Source: Ciceribacter sp. L1K22 (lineage in GTDB: Bacteria > Pseudomonadota > Alphaproteobacteria > Rhizobiales > Rhizobiaceae). Taken from it: a DNA stretch of 64,000 bases. The stretch lies in NCBI RefSeq assembly GCF_017599385.1, contig NZ_JAGFPK010000001.1, positions 62,001-126,000 on the forward strand, in the 5' to 3' direction. Below, piece by piece: positions 27,810 through 37,026 of this stretch. Every line of letters starts with the position of its first letter. Position 1 is the first letter of the stretch. The translations under genes were made by a program, and so were the position numbers. Under the pieces are notes generated by a model. The model saw only the letters and a list, made by a program, of their open reading frames with translations. It was not told where the DNA came from and did no database searches.

Positions 27810-28733
27810 ATGCCGATCAGGATACCCGATACGCTGCCCGCCTTTGAAACCCTTGTTCACGAGGGCGTGCGGGTGATGACCGAAACGGTGGCCGTCCGTC
27901 AGGATATCCGCCCGCTCCAGATCGGCCTGCTCAATCTCATGCCGAACAAGATCAAGACCGAGATCCAGTTCGCCCGCCTGATCGGCGCCTCGCCGCTGCA
28001 GGTGGAGCTGTCCCTGGTGCGCATCGGCGGCCACAAGGCCAAGAACACGCCCGAGGAGCACCTTCTGTCCTTCTACCAGACCTGGGACGAGGTGAAGGAC
28101 CGCAAGTTCGACGGCTTCATCATCACCGGCGCTCCGGTCGAGACGCTGCCGTTCGAGGAGGTCACCTACTGGCCGGAGCTCGAGCAGATCCTCGACTGGA
28201 CCACGACGAATGTGCATTCGACCATGAATGTCTGCTGGGGCGCCATGGCCGCGATCTATCATTTCAACGGCGTGCCAAAGCACACCCTGAAGGAAAAGGC
28301 GTTCGGGGTTTACCGGCACCGCAATCTCGCGCCGTCGTCCGTTTATCTCAACGGTTTCTCCGACGACTTCCAGGTGCCGGTCTCGCGCTGGACCGAGGTG
28401 CGCCGCGCCGAGATCGAAAAGGTGCCGGACCTGAAAATCCTGCTCGAATCGGACGAGATGGGCGTCTGCCTCGTCCACGAGAAACGGGCGAACCGGCTCT
28501 ATATGTTCAATCACATCGAATACGACTCGACCTCTCTGGGCGACGAGTATTTCCGCGACAAGTCGGCGGGAATTCCCATCAAGCTTCCGCACAACTATTT
28601 CCCGCACAACGACGACACCCTGACGCCGCTCAATCGCTGGCGCGGTCATGCGCATCTGCTGTTCGGCAACTGGATCAACGAAATCTACCAGACGACGCCT
28701 TACGACCTGAACGAGATCGGCAACGGAGTTTGA
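27810..28733 (+). CDS. metA: Homoserine O-acyltransferase MetA
   Basis: The 307-residue enzyme shows the MetA landmarks [10 protein letters not shown], catalytic cysteine in [12 protein letters not shown] (about residue 142), and F-N-H-I-E-Y. It activates homoserine for methionine synthesis. The acyl-specificity loop reads [13 protein letters not shown] with Glu where the E. coli succinyl enzyme has Gly, so acetyl-CoA is the likely donor. The ATG at 27810 gives the M-P-I-R-I-P start of the family. Its leader has the SAM-II riboswitch. GNAT starts one base after its stop. Confidence 0.94.
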   Translation: MPIRIPDTLPAFETLVHEGVRVMTETVAVRQDIRPLQIGLLNLMPNKIKTEIQFARLIGASPLQVELSLVRIGGHKAKNTPEEHLLSFYQTWDEVKDRKFDGFIITGAPVETLPFEEVTYWPELEQILDWTTTNVHSTMNVCWGAMAAIYHFNGVPKHTLKEKAFGVYRHRNLAPSSVYLNGFSDDFQVPVSRWTEVRRAEIEKVPDLKILLESDEMGVCLVHEKRANRLYMFNHIEYDSTSLGDEYFRDKSAGIPIKLPHNYFPHNDDTLTPLNRWRGHAHLLFGNWINEIYQTTPYDLNEIGNGV

Positions 28734-28734
28734 C

Positions 28735-29184
28735 ATGACGGATCCGGAAATACGACCGCTCCAGGCGGCCGACGAAGCCGAGTGGCGTCGCCTGTGGAAG
28801 GCCTATCTCGCCTTCTACGAGACCGAACTTCCCGAGGAGATTTACGCCTCCACCTTCGCTCGCCTCATGGGCGGCGGCGCCAACGAGTATCGCGGCCTTC
28901 TCGCCCTCGTCGACGGAAAGCCGGTGGGGCTCGCGCACTATCTCTTCCACCGCTCCTGCTGGCATATCGACAATGTGTGTTATCTTCAGGATCTGTTTGC
29001 CGATCCGGACGTTAGGGGCGTGGGGATCGGCCGCGCGCTGATCGAGGCCGTCTACGAGAAGGCACAGGCGGAAGGGTCGAAGGAGGTTTACTGGATGACG
29101 CAGGAGTTCAACGCGACCGCCCGCCGCCTCTACGACCGCATCGCGGAAAAGACACCCTTCATCGTCTACCAGCAAAACTTTTAG
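28735..29184 (+). CDS. GNAT family N-acetyltransferase
   Basis: The 149 residues contain the acetyl-CoA-binding motif L-F-A-D-P-D-V-R-G-V-G-I-G-R-A-L-I (about residues 85-101) and the C-terminal R-R-L-Y-D-R-I-A. The acceptor substrate cannot be told. It follows metA with a one-base gap, so it is probably also under the SAM-II riboswitch. Confidence 0.87.
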   Translation: MTDPEIRPLQAADEAEWRRLWKAYLAFYETELPEEIYASTFARLMGGGANEYRGLLALVDGKPVGLAHYLFHRSCWHIDNVCYLQDLFADPDVRGVGIGRALIEAVYEKAQAEGSKEVYWMTQEFNATARRLYDRIAEKTPFIVYQQNF

Positions 29185-29190
29185 GCCTCG

Positions 29191-30378
29191 ATGTTCGTCC
29201 CGTTCTTCCTCAGGCTGAAGGAGGCAGGCGTCCCCGTGACGCTTCGAGAATTCCTCGCCTTGCTGGAAGGCATGCGCACCGGCATCGCCGATTTCGACGT
29301 CGAGGCCTTCTATTTTCTCGCCCGCGCGACGCTGGTCAAGGACGAGCGCCACATCGACCGGTTCGATCGCGTCTTCTCGGAAATCTTCGGCGGCCTCGAG
29401 GCCCTGTCCGGCAGTAGCGAGGGGATCGAGCCGACGGACATCCCCGAGGACTGGCTGCGCAAGCTCGCCGAGAAACACCTCTCCGACGAGGACAAGGCGC
29501 TCATCGAGTCGCTGGGTGGCTTCGACAAGTTGATGGAAACGCTGCGCCAGCGGCTCGAGGAACAGAAAGGCCGGCATCAGGGCGGCTCGAAATGGATCGG
29601 CACGGCAGGCACCTCGCCCTTCGGCGCCTATGGCTACAATCCCGAAGGTGTGCGCATCGGCCAGGATGGCTCGCGCCACCGCCGCGCCGTGAAGGTCTGG
29701 GACAGACGCGAGTTCCGCAATCTCGACGACACCGTCGAACTCGGCACCCGCAACATCAAGGTGGCCCTGCGTAGGCTGCGCCGCTTCGTCCGCGAAGGCG
29801 CCGCCGAGGAATTCGATCTGGATGGTACGGTCCGCTCGACCGCGGAGCACGGCTATCTCGACGTCAAGACGCGCCCCGAGCGTCGCAACGCCGTCAAGCT
29901 CCTGATGTTCTTCGACATCGGCGGCTCGATGGACGATCACGTCCGCGGCGTCGAGGAACTGTTCTCGGCCGCCCGCGCCGAATTCCGCCACATGGACTAC
30001 TTCTACTTCCACAATTGCCTCTACGAACGCGTTTGGACCGACGCCCGCCGCCGCCAGGTCGATACGATCGCCACCGACGACCTCATCCGCACCTATGGCC
30101 CGGACTACCGCGTGATCCTCGTCGGCGACGCCGCCATGAGCCCATACGAGGTCAGCCAGCCCGGCGGCTCGGTCGAGCACTGGAACATCGAACCGGGCGC
30201 GGCATGGCTGAACCGGCTGACCGGCCATTTTCGCAAATGCCTCTGGCTCAATCCGTTGCGCGAGGACTATTGGGGCTATACGGCATCGGTCGGCATGATA
30301 CGGTCGCTGATGAACGGCCGCATGTTTCCCTTGACGCTCGGCGGCCTGGAAACGGCGGCGCGCGAGCTGTCGCGTTGA
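29191..30378 (+). CDS. VWA domain protein (CoxE-like)
   Basis: The 395 residues have an all-helical N-terminal half and a VWA domain beginning K-L-L-M-F-F-D-I-G-G-S-M-D-D-H (about residue 233). The MIDAS motif is D-x-G-x-S with Gly-Gly instead of x-S; the second site is T-Y-G-P-D-Y and the third I-L-V-G-D-A-A. The P-F-G-A-Y-G-Y-N-P-E-G block is typical of CoxE-like partners of MoxR ATPases. It starts six bases after the GNAT stop. Confidence 0.9.
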   Translation: MFVPFFLRLKEAGVPVTLREFLALLEGMRTGIADFDVEAFYFLARATLVKDERHIDRFDRVFSEIFGGLEALSGSSEGIEPTDIPEDWLRKLAEKHLSDEDKALIESLGGFDKLMETLRQRLEEQKGRHQGGSKWIGTAGTSPFGAYGYNPEGVRIGQDGSRHRRAVKVWDRREFRNLDDTVELGTRNIKVALRRLRRFVREGAAEEFDLDGTVRSTAEHGYLDVKTRPERRNAVKLLMFFDIGGSMDDHVRGVEELFSAARAEFRHMDYFYFHNCLYERVWTDARRRQVDTIATDDLIRTYGPDYRVILVGDAAMSPYEVSQPGGSVEHWNIEPGAAWLNRLTGHFRKCLWLNPLREDYWGYTASVGMIRSLMNGRMFPLTLGGLETAARELSR

Positions 30379-30401
30379 ACAAAAATTCTGGGAGAACCCG
30401 C

Positions 30402-31421
30402 ATGAGCAGACCCTCCATCGAAACCTTTGGCACAACGCCCTCAGGCGAAACCGTCGGGCGCGTGCGTCTCGAAGGCGGCGGGCTCACGGCATCGATCCTC
30501 ACCTGGGGCGCCGTGATCCAGGATCTGCGCCTCGCCCGTCACGACGCGCCGCTGGTGCTCGGCTTCGACACGCTGGACGCCTACTTGAAGCACTCCCCCT
30601 ACTTCGGCGCGACTCCCGGCCGCTGCTCGAACCGCATCGCCGGCGGACGCTTCACGCTTGACGGCAAGAGCTACCAGCTTGAACTGAACGAAGGCGGCTA
30701 CGGCCACCTGCATGGCGGCAGCGACTGCATCGCGGTGCGCAACTGGACGATCGCCAACCTCGCGAAGGATCGCGTCGTCCTTGAGATTACCGACCCCGAT
30801 GGCCGCGCCGGCTATCCCGGCAACTGCACGGTCCGGGCGACCTATCACCTGAAGCCCGAGGGAACGCTGTCGGTTGTCTACGAAAGCACGACCGACGCAC
30901 CGACGCTCGCCAATATCTGCCAGCACAGCTATTTCAACCTCGACGGCCACGACGACGCGCTGGGCCACGATCTGATGATCGCCGCCGATCACTATCTCCC
31001 GGTCGACGACAGGCTCATTCCGACCGGCGAGATGAAGCCGGTGGAGGGCACCGCCTTCGACTTTCGCAAGCTGACGCCGATGAAGCGCTTCGACGGCGAC
31101 GCCCAGGTCCGCTACGACCACAATTTCTGCCTCTCCGCCGAGCGGCAGGAAAAGCGCAGCGTCGCGCTTGCCCGCAGCATCAATTCCGGCGTGTCGATGG
31201 AGGTCTTGACCACCGAACCCGGCGTGCAGTTCTACGCAGGCGTCTATCTCGACGTCCCTGTCCCCGGCCTCGAAGGCCGCAAATATGGCCCCTTCGCTGG
31301 CTTCTGCCTTGAAACACAGATCTGGCCGGACGCCATCAATCACGAGAATTTCCCGAACGCCATCCTGCGGCCCGGCGAAGTTCTCCGCCAGGAAACCGAC
31401 TACGTCTTCTCGAAGACCTGA
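30402..31421 (+). CDS. galM: Aldose 1-epimerase
   Basis: This 339-residue protein has the galactose mutarotase fold. Asn/Arg are in the G-R-C-S-N-R-I-A-G-G motif (about residues 68-77), His in N-I-C-Q-H-S-Y-F-N-L near 173, and the catalytic glutamate in the F-C-L-E-T-Q-I-W-P-D stretch near 305. It interconverts sugar anomers. GGGAGA precedes the ATG by six bases. It may ride on the metA-VWA transcript. Confidence 0.9.
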   Translation: MSRPSIETFGTTPSGETVGRVRLEGGGLTASILTWGAVIQDLRLARHDAPLVLGFDTLDAYLKHSPYFGATPGRCSNRIAGGRFTLDGKSYQLELNEGGYGHLHGGSDCIAVRNWTIANLAKDRVVLEITDPDGRAGYPGNCTVRATYHLKPEGTLSVVYESTTDAPTLANICQHSYFNLDGHDDALGHDLMIAADHYLPVDDRLIPTGEMKPVEGTAFDFRKLTPMKRFDGDAQVRYDHNFCLSAERQEKRSVALARSINSGVSMEVLTTEPGVQFYAGVYLDVPVPGLEGRKYGPFAGFCLETQIWPDAINHENFPNAILRPGEVLRQETDYVFSKT

Positions 31422-31445
31422 CGAACAGGCGACACCGGGGCCGAG

Positions 31446-31769
31446 TTAGTGCGACGGGCTGGCGAGTTTCATCAGCACCAGCCCGCTGATGATCAGGACG
31501 GCGGCGAGTATGCGGACAAGACCAGCAGGCTCGCCGAGCACCGCGATCCCGACGGTAAAGGCGCCGACGGCGCCGACGCCGGTCCAGATGGTATAGGCGG
31601 TCCCGAGCGGCAGGCTGCGCATGGAAAGCGACAGCAGCGCAAAGCTCACGATCATCGCCGCGACCGTCACCAGCGTGGGAACGACGCGCGTAAAACCGTC
31701 CGACTGTTTCATGGAGAAGGCCCACAGGATTTCGAGCAGTCCTGCGGCGAAAAGATAGATCCAGGCCAC
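31446..31769 (-). CDS. Small multidrug resistance transporter, SugE/Gdx type
   Basis: About 107 residues form four helices. Helix 1 has WIYLFAAGLLEILWAFSMK with the essential glutamate; helix 3 has G-T-A-Y-T-I-W-T-G-V-G-A-V-G. The W-x-x-G-x-G-A-V-G pattern is that of the Gdx branch, which exports guanidinium. The start is GTG after GGGAGAAAATC; the upstream in-frame ATG at 31880 gives a polar extension without family support. A guanidine-II-like hairpin lies 21 bases upstream. Confidence 0.87.
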   Translation of the reverse strand: MAWIYLFAAGLLEILWAFSMKQSDGFTRVVPTLVTVAAMIVSFALLSLSMRSLPLGTAYTIWTGVGAVGAFTVGIAVLGEPAGLVRILAAVLIISGLVLMKLASPSH

Positions 31770-31790
31770 GATTTTCTCCCGGTCAAGCAA

Positions 31791-31804
31791 CCGGGCCGTC
31801 CCGG
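31791..31804 (-). promoter_or_regulatory. Guanidine-II-like hairpin before the SMR gene (single stem)
   Basis: The minus strand reads CCGGGACGGCCCGG, a five-pair stem with an ACGG tetraloop, exactly the form of a mini-ykkC/guanidine-II hairpin. It lies shortly before the ribosome-binding site of a Gdx-type exporter. True elements have two such hairpins; upstream I see only GAGGCCACGTCCTC, whose loop is not ACGR. So this is a candidate half-element. Confidence 0.4.
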
Positions 31805-31928
31805 ACATCTGCCCTTGAAGGGGGAGGACGTGGCCTCGCACAAGATAATGTAGGGTTTCCGAACGCGGGATCAACGACATCCGACGTCGTCGGAGGCGCG
31901 TTTTCCATCAGAAGATCCGGAGGAAAAT

Positions 31929-32003
31929 TGGAGCGGGTGAAGCGATTCGAACGCTCGACCCCAACCTTGGCAAGGTTGTGCTCTACCCCTGAGCTACACC
32001 CGC
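31929..32003 (-). tRNA. tRNA-Gly (GCC)
   Basis: The 75-base minus-strand sequence begins GCGGGTGTAGCTCAG, has anticodon loop C-T-T-G-C-C-A-A with anticodon GCC, the T-arm G-T-T-C-G-A-A-T-C and an encoded CCA end. The acceptor stem GCGGGTG/CACCCGC is perfect. It reads GGC and GGT glycine codons. No integrase or duplicated 3' end is seen beside it. Confidence 0.97.
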
Positions 32004-32259
32004 TCACAGCGACGATCCGGGGGTAGTCGGTGGATCGAAGGTCACCGCGTTGCGGCGACGGGCGCTATATGGCGCAGTCCTTTTTCAAATGCAACAGGGA
32101 AATGACGAATCCGCGGAGAAAAAATTCATTGGTCCGAAAAGTCCCGGCAAACGCCCGGAAAATGGGGCACGCCAATGATTGCCAACCGCGCTCGCGGATC
32201 GTATCACCTCCACGCGCCTCCTTCCGGAAGCGCTGATGTAGCAGGCCGAAGGAACGAGA

Positions 32260-32781
32260 ATGACCGACACCAGCGAAACCATCCCTCCGAAGACAGCCGA
32301 GGATCTCTTCCGCTTCCTCGACGACCTCGGGATCAGCCACAAGACGAAGCACCATCCCCCGGTCTTCACCGTCGCCGAATCGGTCTCGCTGCGCGACGAA
32401 ATTCCCGGCGGCCATACGAAGAACCTGTTCGTGAAGGACAAGAAGGACAACTTCTTCCTTCTGACGGTCGAGGAAAACGCGTCCGTCGACCTGAAGACCG
32501 TGCACACGCTGATCGGCGCGGCCAGCAAGGTGTCATTCGGAAAACCGGAAAAGCTGATGGAGTATCTCGGCGTCATTCCGGGCTCTGTCACCGCCTTCGG
32601 CGCGATCAACGACACCGGCCACAACGTGACCTTCGTGCTCGATGCCGATCTGATGCGGGAGGAGATCATCAACTGCCATCCGCTCTCCAACGACGCCACC
32701 ACCTCGATCGCCCGCGACGATCTTATTCGCTTCATGGAGGCGACGGGTCACACCCCGCTTGTCTTGAAAGTCACGGCCTGA
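32260..32781 (+). CDS. Prolyl-tRNA editing protein, YbaK/ProX family
   Basis: The 173-residue single-domain protein has H-P-P-V-F-T-V-A-E near residue 34, H-T-K-N-L-F-V-K-D-K-K-D near 55 with the conserved editing-site lysine, and L-G-V-I-P-G-S-V-T-A-F-G. It hydrolyses mischarged Ala-tRNA(Pro) in trans. GGAACGAGA precedes the ATG. Confidence 0.88.
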   Translation: MTDTSETIPPKTAEDLFRFLDDLGISHKTKHHPPVFTVAESVSLRDEIPGGHTKNLFVKDKKDNFFLLTVEENASVDLKTVHTLIGAASKVSFGKPEKLMEYLGVIPGSVTAFGAINDTGHNVTFVLDADLMREEIINCHPLSNDATTSIARDDLIRFMEATGHTPLVLKVTA

Positions 32782-32837
32782 CATACGATCTTAGCGGCAA
32801 CAGCCGGCCGCGGCCGAACGAACACCGGGAGACCATC

Positions 32838-33800
32838 ATGAGCGACAGCAACAACCCCTACGGCGGCCAGATGACGGCCCAGGCTCGATTCTCAGAGGCA
32901 CCGGCGGCTGCTGCGGGCGCAAGCCACGTGAAGGACACCACCACGGCCGGCTTTGCCAAGGACGTGATGGAAGAATCCCGACGGCAGCCGGTTCTGGTCG
33001 ATTTCTGGGCACCATGGTGCGGCCCCTGCAAGCAGCTCGCACCGGTGATCGAGAAGGTCGTAAACGAGGCCGGCGGCCGGGTTAAGCTCGTCAAGCTCAA
33101 CATTGACGACCATCCCTCCATTCCAGGCCAGCTCGGCATCCAGTCGATCCCCGCAGTCGTCGCCTTCGTCGATGGCCGCCCGGTCGACGGCTTCATGGGC
33201 GCGGTTCCCGAAAGCCAGGTACGTCAATTCATCGACCGTATCGCCGGTCCCGATGCCGGTGACGCCGGCGCGGCCGAGATCGAGGGAGCGCTCGAGGAAG
33301 CCCGCACGCTTCTTGCGGAAGGTGCTGTGCAGGAGGCTGCCCAGCTTTTCGGTGCCGTCCTCCAGGCAGACCCTCAGAATGCCGGCGCCTATGCCGGCAT
33401 GGCCGAATGCATGATCGCCGCCAACCAGCACGCGCGCGCCAGCGAATTGCTGGCCAACGCGCCGGAAGAGCTGGCGAACGATCCGGCGGTCCAGGCGGTC
33501 AGGAAAAAGCTCGAGCTCTATGAGGAAGCCCGCAAGCTCGGCGATCCCGCGGCTCTCGAGCACGCCCTGGCGCTGAACCCCGACGACCACGAATCGCGCA
33601 TGAAACTCGCCAAGATCCGCAATGTCGAGGGCAAGCGCGACGAGGCGGCCGACCACCTTTTGCTGATTATGAAGCGCGACCGCACCTTCGACGACGACGG
33701 CGGGCGCCGCCAGTTGCTCGAATTCTTCGACGCCTGGGGACCGAAGGACCCTGCCACGATCGCGGCGCGGCGAAAGCTGTCGTCCATCCTCTTCTCGTGA
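32838..33800 (+). CDS. cnoX: CnoX/YbbN-like thioredoxin with TPR tail
   Basis: The 320-residue protein has a thioredoxin domain (VDFWAPWCGPCKQLAP, about residues 53-68; cis-proline in I-Q-S-I-P-A). A C-terminal helical repeat region follows (A-R-T-L-L-A-E-G-A-V-Q-E-A-A-Q-L-F, about 155 onward). This is the architecture of CnoX chaperedoxins that protect proteins from bleach and pass them to GroEL. The intact CGPC predicts redox activity, unlike E. coli YbbN. The first 40 residues are a low-complexity leader. ATG 32838 follows GGGAGACC. Confidence 0.88.
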   Translation: MSDSNNPYGGQMTAQARFSEAPAAAAGASHVKDTTTAGFAKDVMEESRRQPVLVDFWAPWCGPCKQLAPVIEKVVNEAGGRVKLVKLNIDDHPSIPGQLGIQSIPAVVAFVDGRPVDGFMGAVPESQVRQFIDRIAGPDAGDAGAAEIEGALEEARTLLAEGAVQEAAQLFGAVLQADPQNAGAYAGMAECMIAANQHARASELLANAPEELANDPAVQAVRKKLELYEEARKLGDPAALEHALALNPDDHESRMKLAKIRNVEGKRDEAADHLLLIMKRDRTFDDDGGRRQLLEFFDAWGPKDPATIAARRKLSSILFS

Positions 33801-33894
33801 CGCAGCGGCACCCTATCTAGCGATGGGACCTGCGTGGTGACAGGACGATGGGACGGTACGGCTCGGTCCCCGGAGCCGAAAGGACGTAAACAGG

Positions 33895-34575
33895 ATGCAA
33901 GTCGGAAACGCACGCTATCTGGGCGCCGATGATCTCCCGGAGACACTGCCGGTCTTTCCGCTGGGCGGTGCGCTCCTTTTGCCCGCCGGCCAGCTCCCGC
34001 TGAACATTTTCGAGCCCCGCTATCTGGCGATGATAGATGCCGCGATCGCCACGGACCGGCTGATCGGCATGGTGCAACCCTCTCTCACCGAAACGTCGGA
34101 AGGCGAGACCGCGTCGCAGCGTCCTCCGCTCGCGACCGTCGGCTGCATCGGCCGCATCACCGCGCTCTCGGAGACCGGAGATGGGCGCTACATTATCTCG
34201 CTCAGCGGCATTTGCCGTTTCCGGCTTCTCGATGAAACGACGAAAAGCGAACCCTATCGCACGTTCCGGATCGTTCCCTTCATCTCCGACCTGACCTGCG
34301 AGGACGAGGAAGCGACCGTCAACCGTACGGCGCTGCTGGCCGCCTTCAGGGCCTACCTGATGGCCAACAAGCTTGAGGCCGACTGGGAGAGCGTCGAACG
34401 GGCGAGCAACCTCACCCTCGTCAATTCCCTCTCGATGATGTCACCCTTCGGTCCGGCCGAGAAGCAGGCCCTGCTGGAGGCGCCGGACCTGAAGACCAGG
34501 GCGGAAACGCTGATCGCCATCACCGAAATCGTGCTCGCCCGCAATTTCGGCGACGCCGACAATATTCTGCAGTGA
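33895..34575 (+). CDS. Lon N-terminal (substrate-binding) domain protein
   Basis: The 226 residues are only the Lon N domain: LPVFPLGGALLLPAGQLPLN, I-F-E-P-R-Y-L-A-M-I-D and the G-R-Y-I-I-S-L-S-G block; no AAA+ or protease domain follows. Such stand-alone proteins are common in alphaproteobacteria beside cnoX and a Trm112-like gene, as here. Role unproven; protein quality control is likely. Confidence 0.88.
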   Translation: MQVGNARYLGADDLPETLPVFPLGGALLLPAGQLPLNIFEPRYLAMIDAAIATDRLIGMVQPSLTETSEGETASQRPPLATVGCIGRITALSETGDGRYIISLSGICRFRLLDETTKSEPYRTFRIVPFISDLTCEDEEATVNRTALLAAFRAYLMANKLEADWESVERASNLTLVNSLSMMSPFGPAEKQALLEAPDLKTRAETLIAITEIVLARNFGDADNILQ

Positions 34576-34581
34576 GGTAAC

Positions 34582-34776
34582 ATGGACACGGACCTCGGCA
34601 AGGGCGGCGTCGACACCAAACTGCTCGACCTGCTCGTCTGTCCGCTGACCAAGGGCCGCCTTCACCACGACCGCGAGGCCAATGAACTGGTGTCCGAGAA
34701 GGCGAGGCTCGCCTACCCTATTCGCGATGGCATCCCGATCATGCTGGTGTCGGAGGCCCGCAAGATCGACGATTGA
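34582..34776 (+). CDS. Trm112-family zinc-ribbon-like protein (UPF0434)
   Basis: The 64 residues contain [14 protein letters not shown] and [11 protein letters not shown], the YcaR/Trm112 pattern. Only one cysteine remains of the usual four, so zinc binding is doubtful. It starts six bases after the Lon-N gene stop, so it is in the same operon. Confidence 0.9.
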   Translation: MDTDLGKGGVDTKLLDLLVCPLTKGRLHHDREANELVSEKARLAYPIRDGIPIMLVSEARKIDD

Positions 34777-34788
34777 CGCGGCAGCGTC

Positions 34789-36000
34789 TCAGAGCACCTG
34801 GCCGGCGAGCAGCCTGGGCGCCGGGCCGGACGTTCCGGCCGCCTCCGAAATGAAGTAGGACTTCAGCGCCGGGATACGGTCGACCACACCCAGACCCATG
34901 TCGCGCAGCACCCTGAGCGGACCGAAATCGTTCGAGAACAGCCGGTTCAGCACATCGGTCGTCACACCCATCCGGAAGGTATCGAAACGGCGCCAGGTCT
35001 GGTAGCGGTCCAGCACATCCAGCGCGCCGATGTCGAGACCCAGGCGATCCGCCTCGACCACCGTTTCCGCAAGCGCCGCCACGTCCTTGAAGCCTAGGTT
35101 GAGACCCTGGCCCGAGATCGGGTGGATGCCGTGTGCCGCATCGCCGGCCAGCGCCAGGCGCGGTGCGACGAAGGCGCGCGCCAGCGTCAGCCCCAGCGGA
35201 AAGGCCTGCTTCTTGCCGACCACCTTCAGCGCGCCGAGCTTGTGGCCGAACCGACGTTCCAGTTCATCCTCGAACACGAGATCGTCGGAGGCCACCAGCC
35301 GGTCTGCATCCTCGGTCCGCTCCGTCCAGACGAGCGAGGACCGGTTGCCCTTGAGCGGCAGGATTGCGAACGGGCCGGCGGGCAGGAAGTGTTCCTCCGC
35401 CGTTCCCTCGTGCGGCCGCTCATGCTCGACCGTGGTGACGATGCCGGACTGGCCGTATTGCCATTTGACGGTCTTGATCCCTGCCATATCGCGCAGTTTC
35501 GACCGTACCCCATCGCAGGCGACCACGAGGCGGGCCTCAAGGGTTTCCCCGTCCGACAGCATGAGCTTGGCACTCGCCGACCCGGCCGAAAACTCGGCGG
35601 CGCGGACCCCGTTGCGCACGGATATGCCGAGCCGCTCGCAGGCGCCCAGCAAGGCGCCGACCATGGCGGTGTTGGGGATCATGTGGGCAAAGGGGCGGCC
35701 GTCCTCGATCGCCCCGTCGAACGTCAGGAAAACTGGACGCACGGGATCGCCTGTCTTCGAATCGGTGACGATCATCCGGTTGATCGGCTGCGCCTCCGGT
35801 TCGATCTCGTCCCAGAGCCCGAAAACCTCGAACATGCGGGTCGCCGCGGCGATAATGGCGGACGCGCGCGGATCGTTTCGCCATACGCCGGCGGGCGCCG
35901 CCTCGATGACCTCGACGGACAGATGCGGCGCCGCCTGCTTGACGGCGACGGCGGCCGCCAGACCCACATATCCGCCTCCGACGATGATCATGTCCGGCAT
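34789..36000 (-). CDS. UbiH/UbiF/COQ6-family FAD monooxygenase
   Basis: The 403-residue flavoprotein has the FAD motif MIIVGGGYVGLAAAVAV at the N terminus, the A-C-D-G-V-R-S-K-L-R motif near 172, and GDAAHGIHPISGQGLNLGFKD near 293, the UbiH/COQ6 signature. It hydroxylates the ubiquinone ring; which carbon cannot be told from sequence. It is divergent from tesB across 86 bases. Confidence 0.9.
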   Translation of the reverse strand: MPDMIIVGGGYVGLAAAVAVKQAAPHLSVEVIEAAPAGVWRNDPRASAIIAAATRMFEVFGLWDEIEPEAQPINRMIVTDSKTGDPVRPVFLTFDGAIEDGRPFAHMIPNTAMVGALLGACERLGISVRNGVRAAEFSAGSASAKLMLSDGETLEARLVVACDGVRSKLRDMAGIKTVKWQYGQSGIVTTVEHERPHEGTAEEHFLPAGPFAILPLKGNRSSLVWTERTEDADRLVASDDLVFEDELERRFGHKLGALKVVGKKQAFPLGLTLARAFVAPRLALAGDAAHGIHPISGQGLNLGFKDVAALAETVVEADRLGLDIGALDVLDRYQTWRRFDTFRMGVTTDVLNRLFSNDFGPLRVLRDMGLGVVDRIPALKSYFISEAAGTSGPAPRLLAGQVL

Positions 36001-36086
36001 GTCGCTGTCCTCGTCCTTTGTTTCGACCTCTGGTCGGTATATAGAACAGTCTCAGACCACATCCTAGAACCGGAACGCCTATTAAA

Positions 36087-36971
36087 ATGTCGCAGCCACA
36101 TGCAAGGTCCGCCGCCATGGATCAGCTCCTCGTCACGCTGGACCTTGAAAAGCTTGAGGAAAATCTGTTCCGCGGACGTAGCCCCAAGGTTGGTTGGCAG
36201 AGGGTGTTCGGTGGTCAGGTGATCGCCCAGGCGCTGGTTGCCGCGCAGCGCTGCGTCGAGCCGGATCGCCTCGTTCATTCCCTGCATGCCTATTTCATGC
36301 GGCCAGGCGATCCATCGATTCCCATTGTCTATCAGGTGGAGCGCATCAGGGACGGCGCCAGCTTCACCACCCGTCGGGTTGTGGCCATCCAGCATGGCAA
36401 GGCTATCTTCTCCATGTCCGCCTCGTTCCAGCTCGACGAGCCGGGTTTCGAGCACCAGGTCGATATCCCTGAGGTCACGCTGCCCGACAGCCTGATGGAC
36501 GAACAGGAATTCCAGAAGTTGTTCCTGGCCGAGGCGCCGGAGAACGTGAAGCGATATTGGGGACGCGAACGCCCGGTCGAATTCCGCCCGACATCGATGG
36601 CGCACTACATCTCCAGGGAGAAGCTGGCACCGCAGGCGAATATCTGGGTGCGGACGACTGGCCCGGTGCCCGATGATCGCCCCCTTCAAGCGGCTGTTCT
36701 GGCCTACCTTTCCGACATGACACTGCTCGACACCTCGCTCTACGCGCACGGCACGTCGATCTTCGATCCGGACCTGCAGGTCGCCAGCCTCGACCACGCG
36801 ATGTGGTTCCATCGCCCCTGCAGCCTCGACGACTGGCTTCTGTACACTCAGGACAGCCCAAGCGCATCGGGCGGGCGCGGAATGACCCGGGGAAGCATCT
36901 ATAGCCGCTCCGGCGTATTGATCGCTTCGGTGGCCCAGGAAGGGTTGATCCGCAAAAAGGCAAATGCGTAA
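36087..36971 (+). CDS. tesB: Acyl-CoA thioesterase II
   Basis: The 294-residue double hot-dog protein has R-V-F-G-G-Q-V-I-A-Q-A-L in the first half. The second half holds the Asp-Thr-Gln catalytic set in A-S-L-D-H-A-M-W-F-H-R-P, M-T-R-G-S-I-Y-S and S-V-A-Q-E-G-L-I-R. It releases free fatty acids from acyl-CoA in the cytoplasm. ATG 36087 leaves 26 extra residues before the usual core; a second ATG at 36117 is possible. Confidence 0.93.
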   Translation: MSQPHARSAAMDQLLVTLDLEKLEENLFRGRSPKVGWQRVFGGQVIAQALVAAQRCVEPDRLVHSLHAYFMRPGDPSIPIVYQVERIRDGASFTTRRVVAIQHGKAIFSMSASFQLDEPGFEHQVDIPEVTLPDSLMDEQEFQKLFLAEAPENVKRYWGRERPVEFRPTSMAHYISREKLAPQANIWVRTTGPVPDDRPLQAAVLAYLSDMTLLDTSLYAHGTSIFDPDLQVASLDHAMWFHRPCSLDDWLLYTQDSPSASGGRGMTRGSIYSRSGVLIASVAQEGLIRKKANA

Positions 36972-37026
36972 TTTATAGGCAGAATCGCAAAACTGCCCAA
37001 ATTTCGCCCGCTTATCGCCCGTTCAA

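Noticed and set aside
31929..32260. Integrative element at the tRNA-Gly gene
   Set aside because: No integrase, no repeated tRNA 3' end and no change in gene style beside it.
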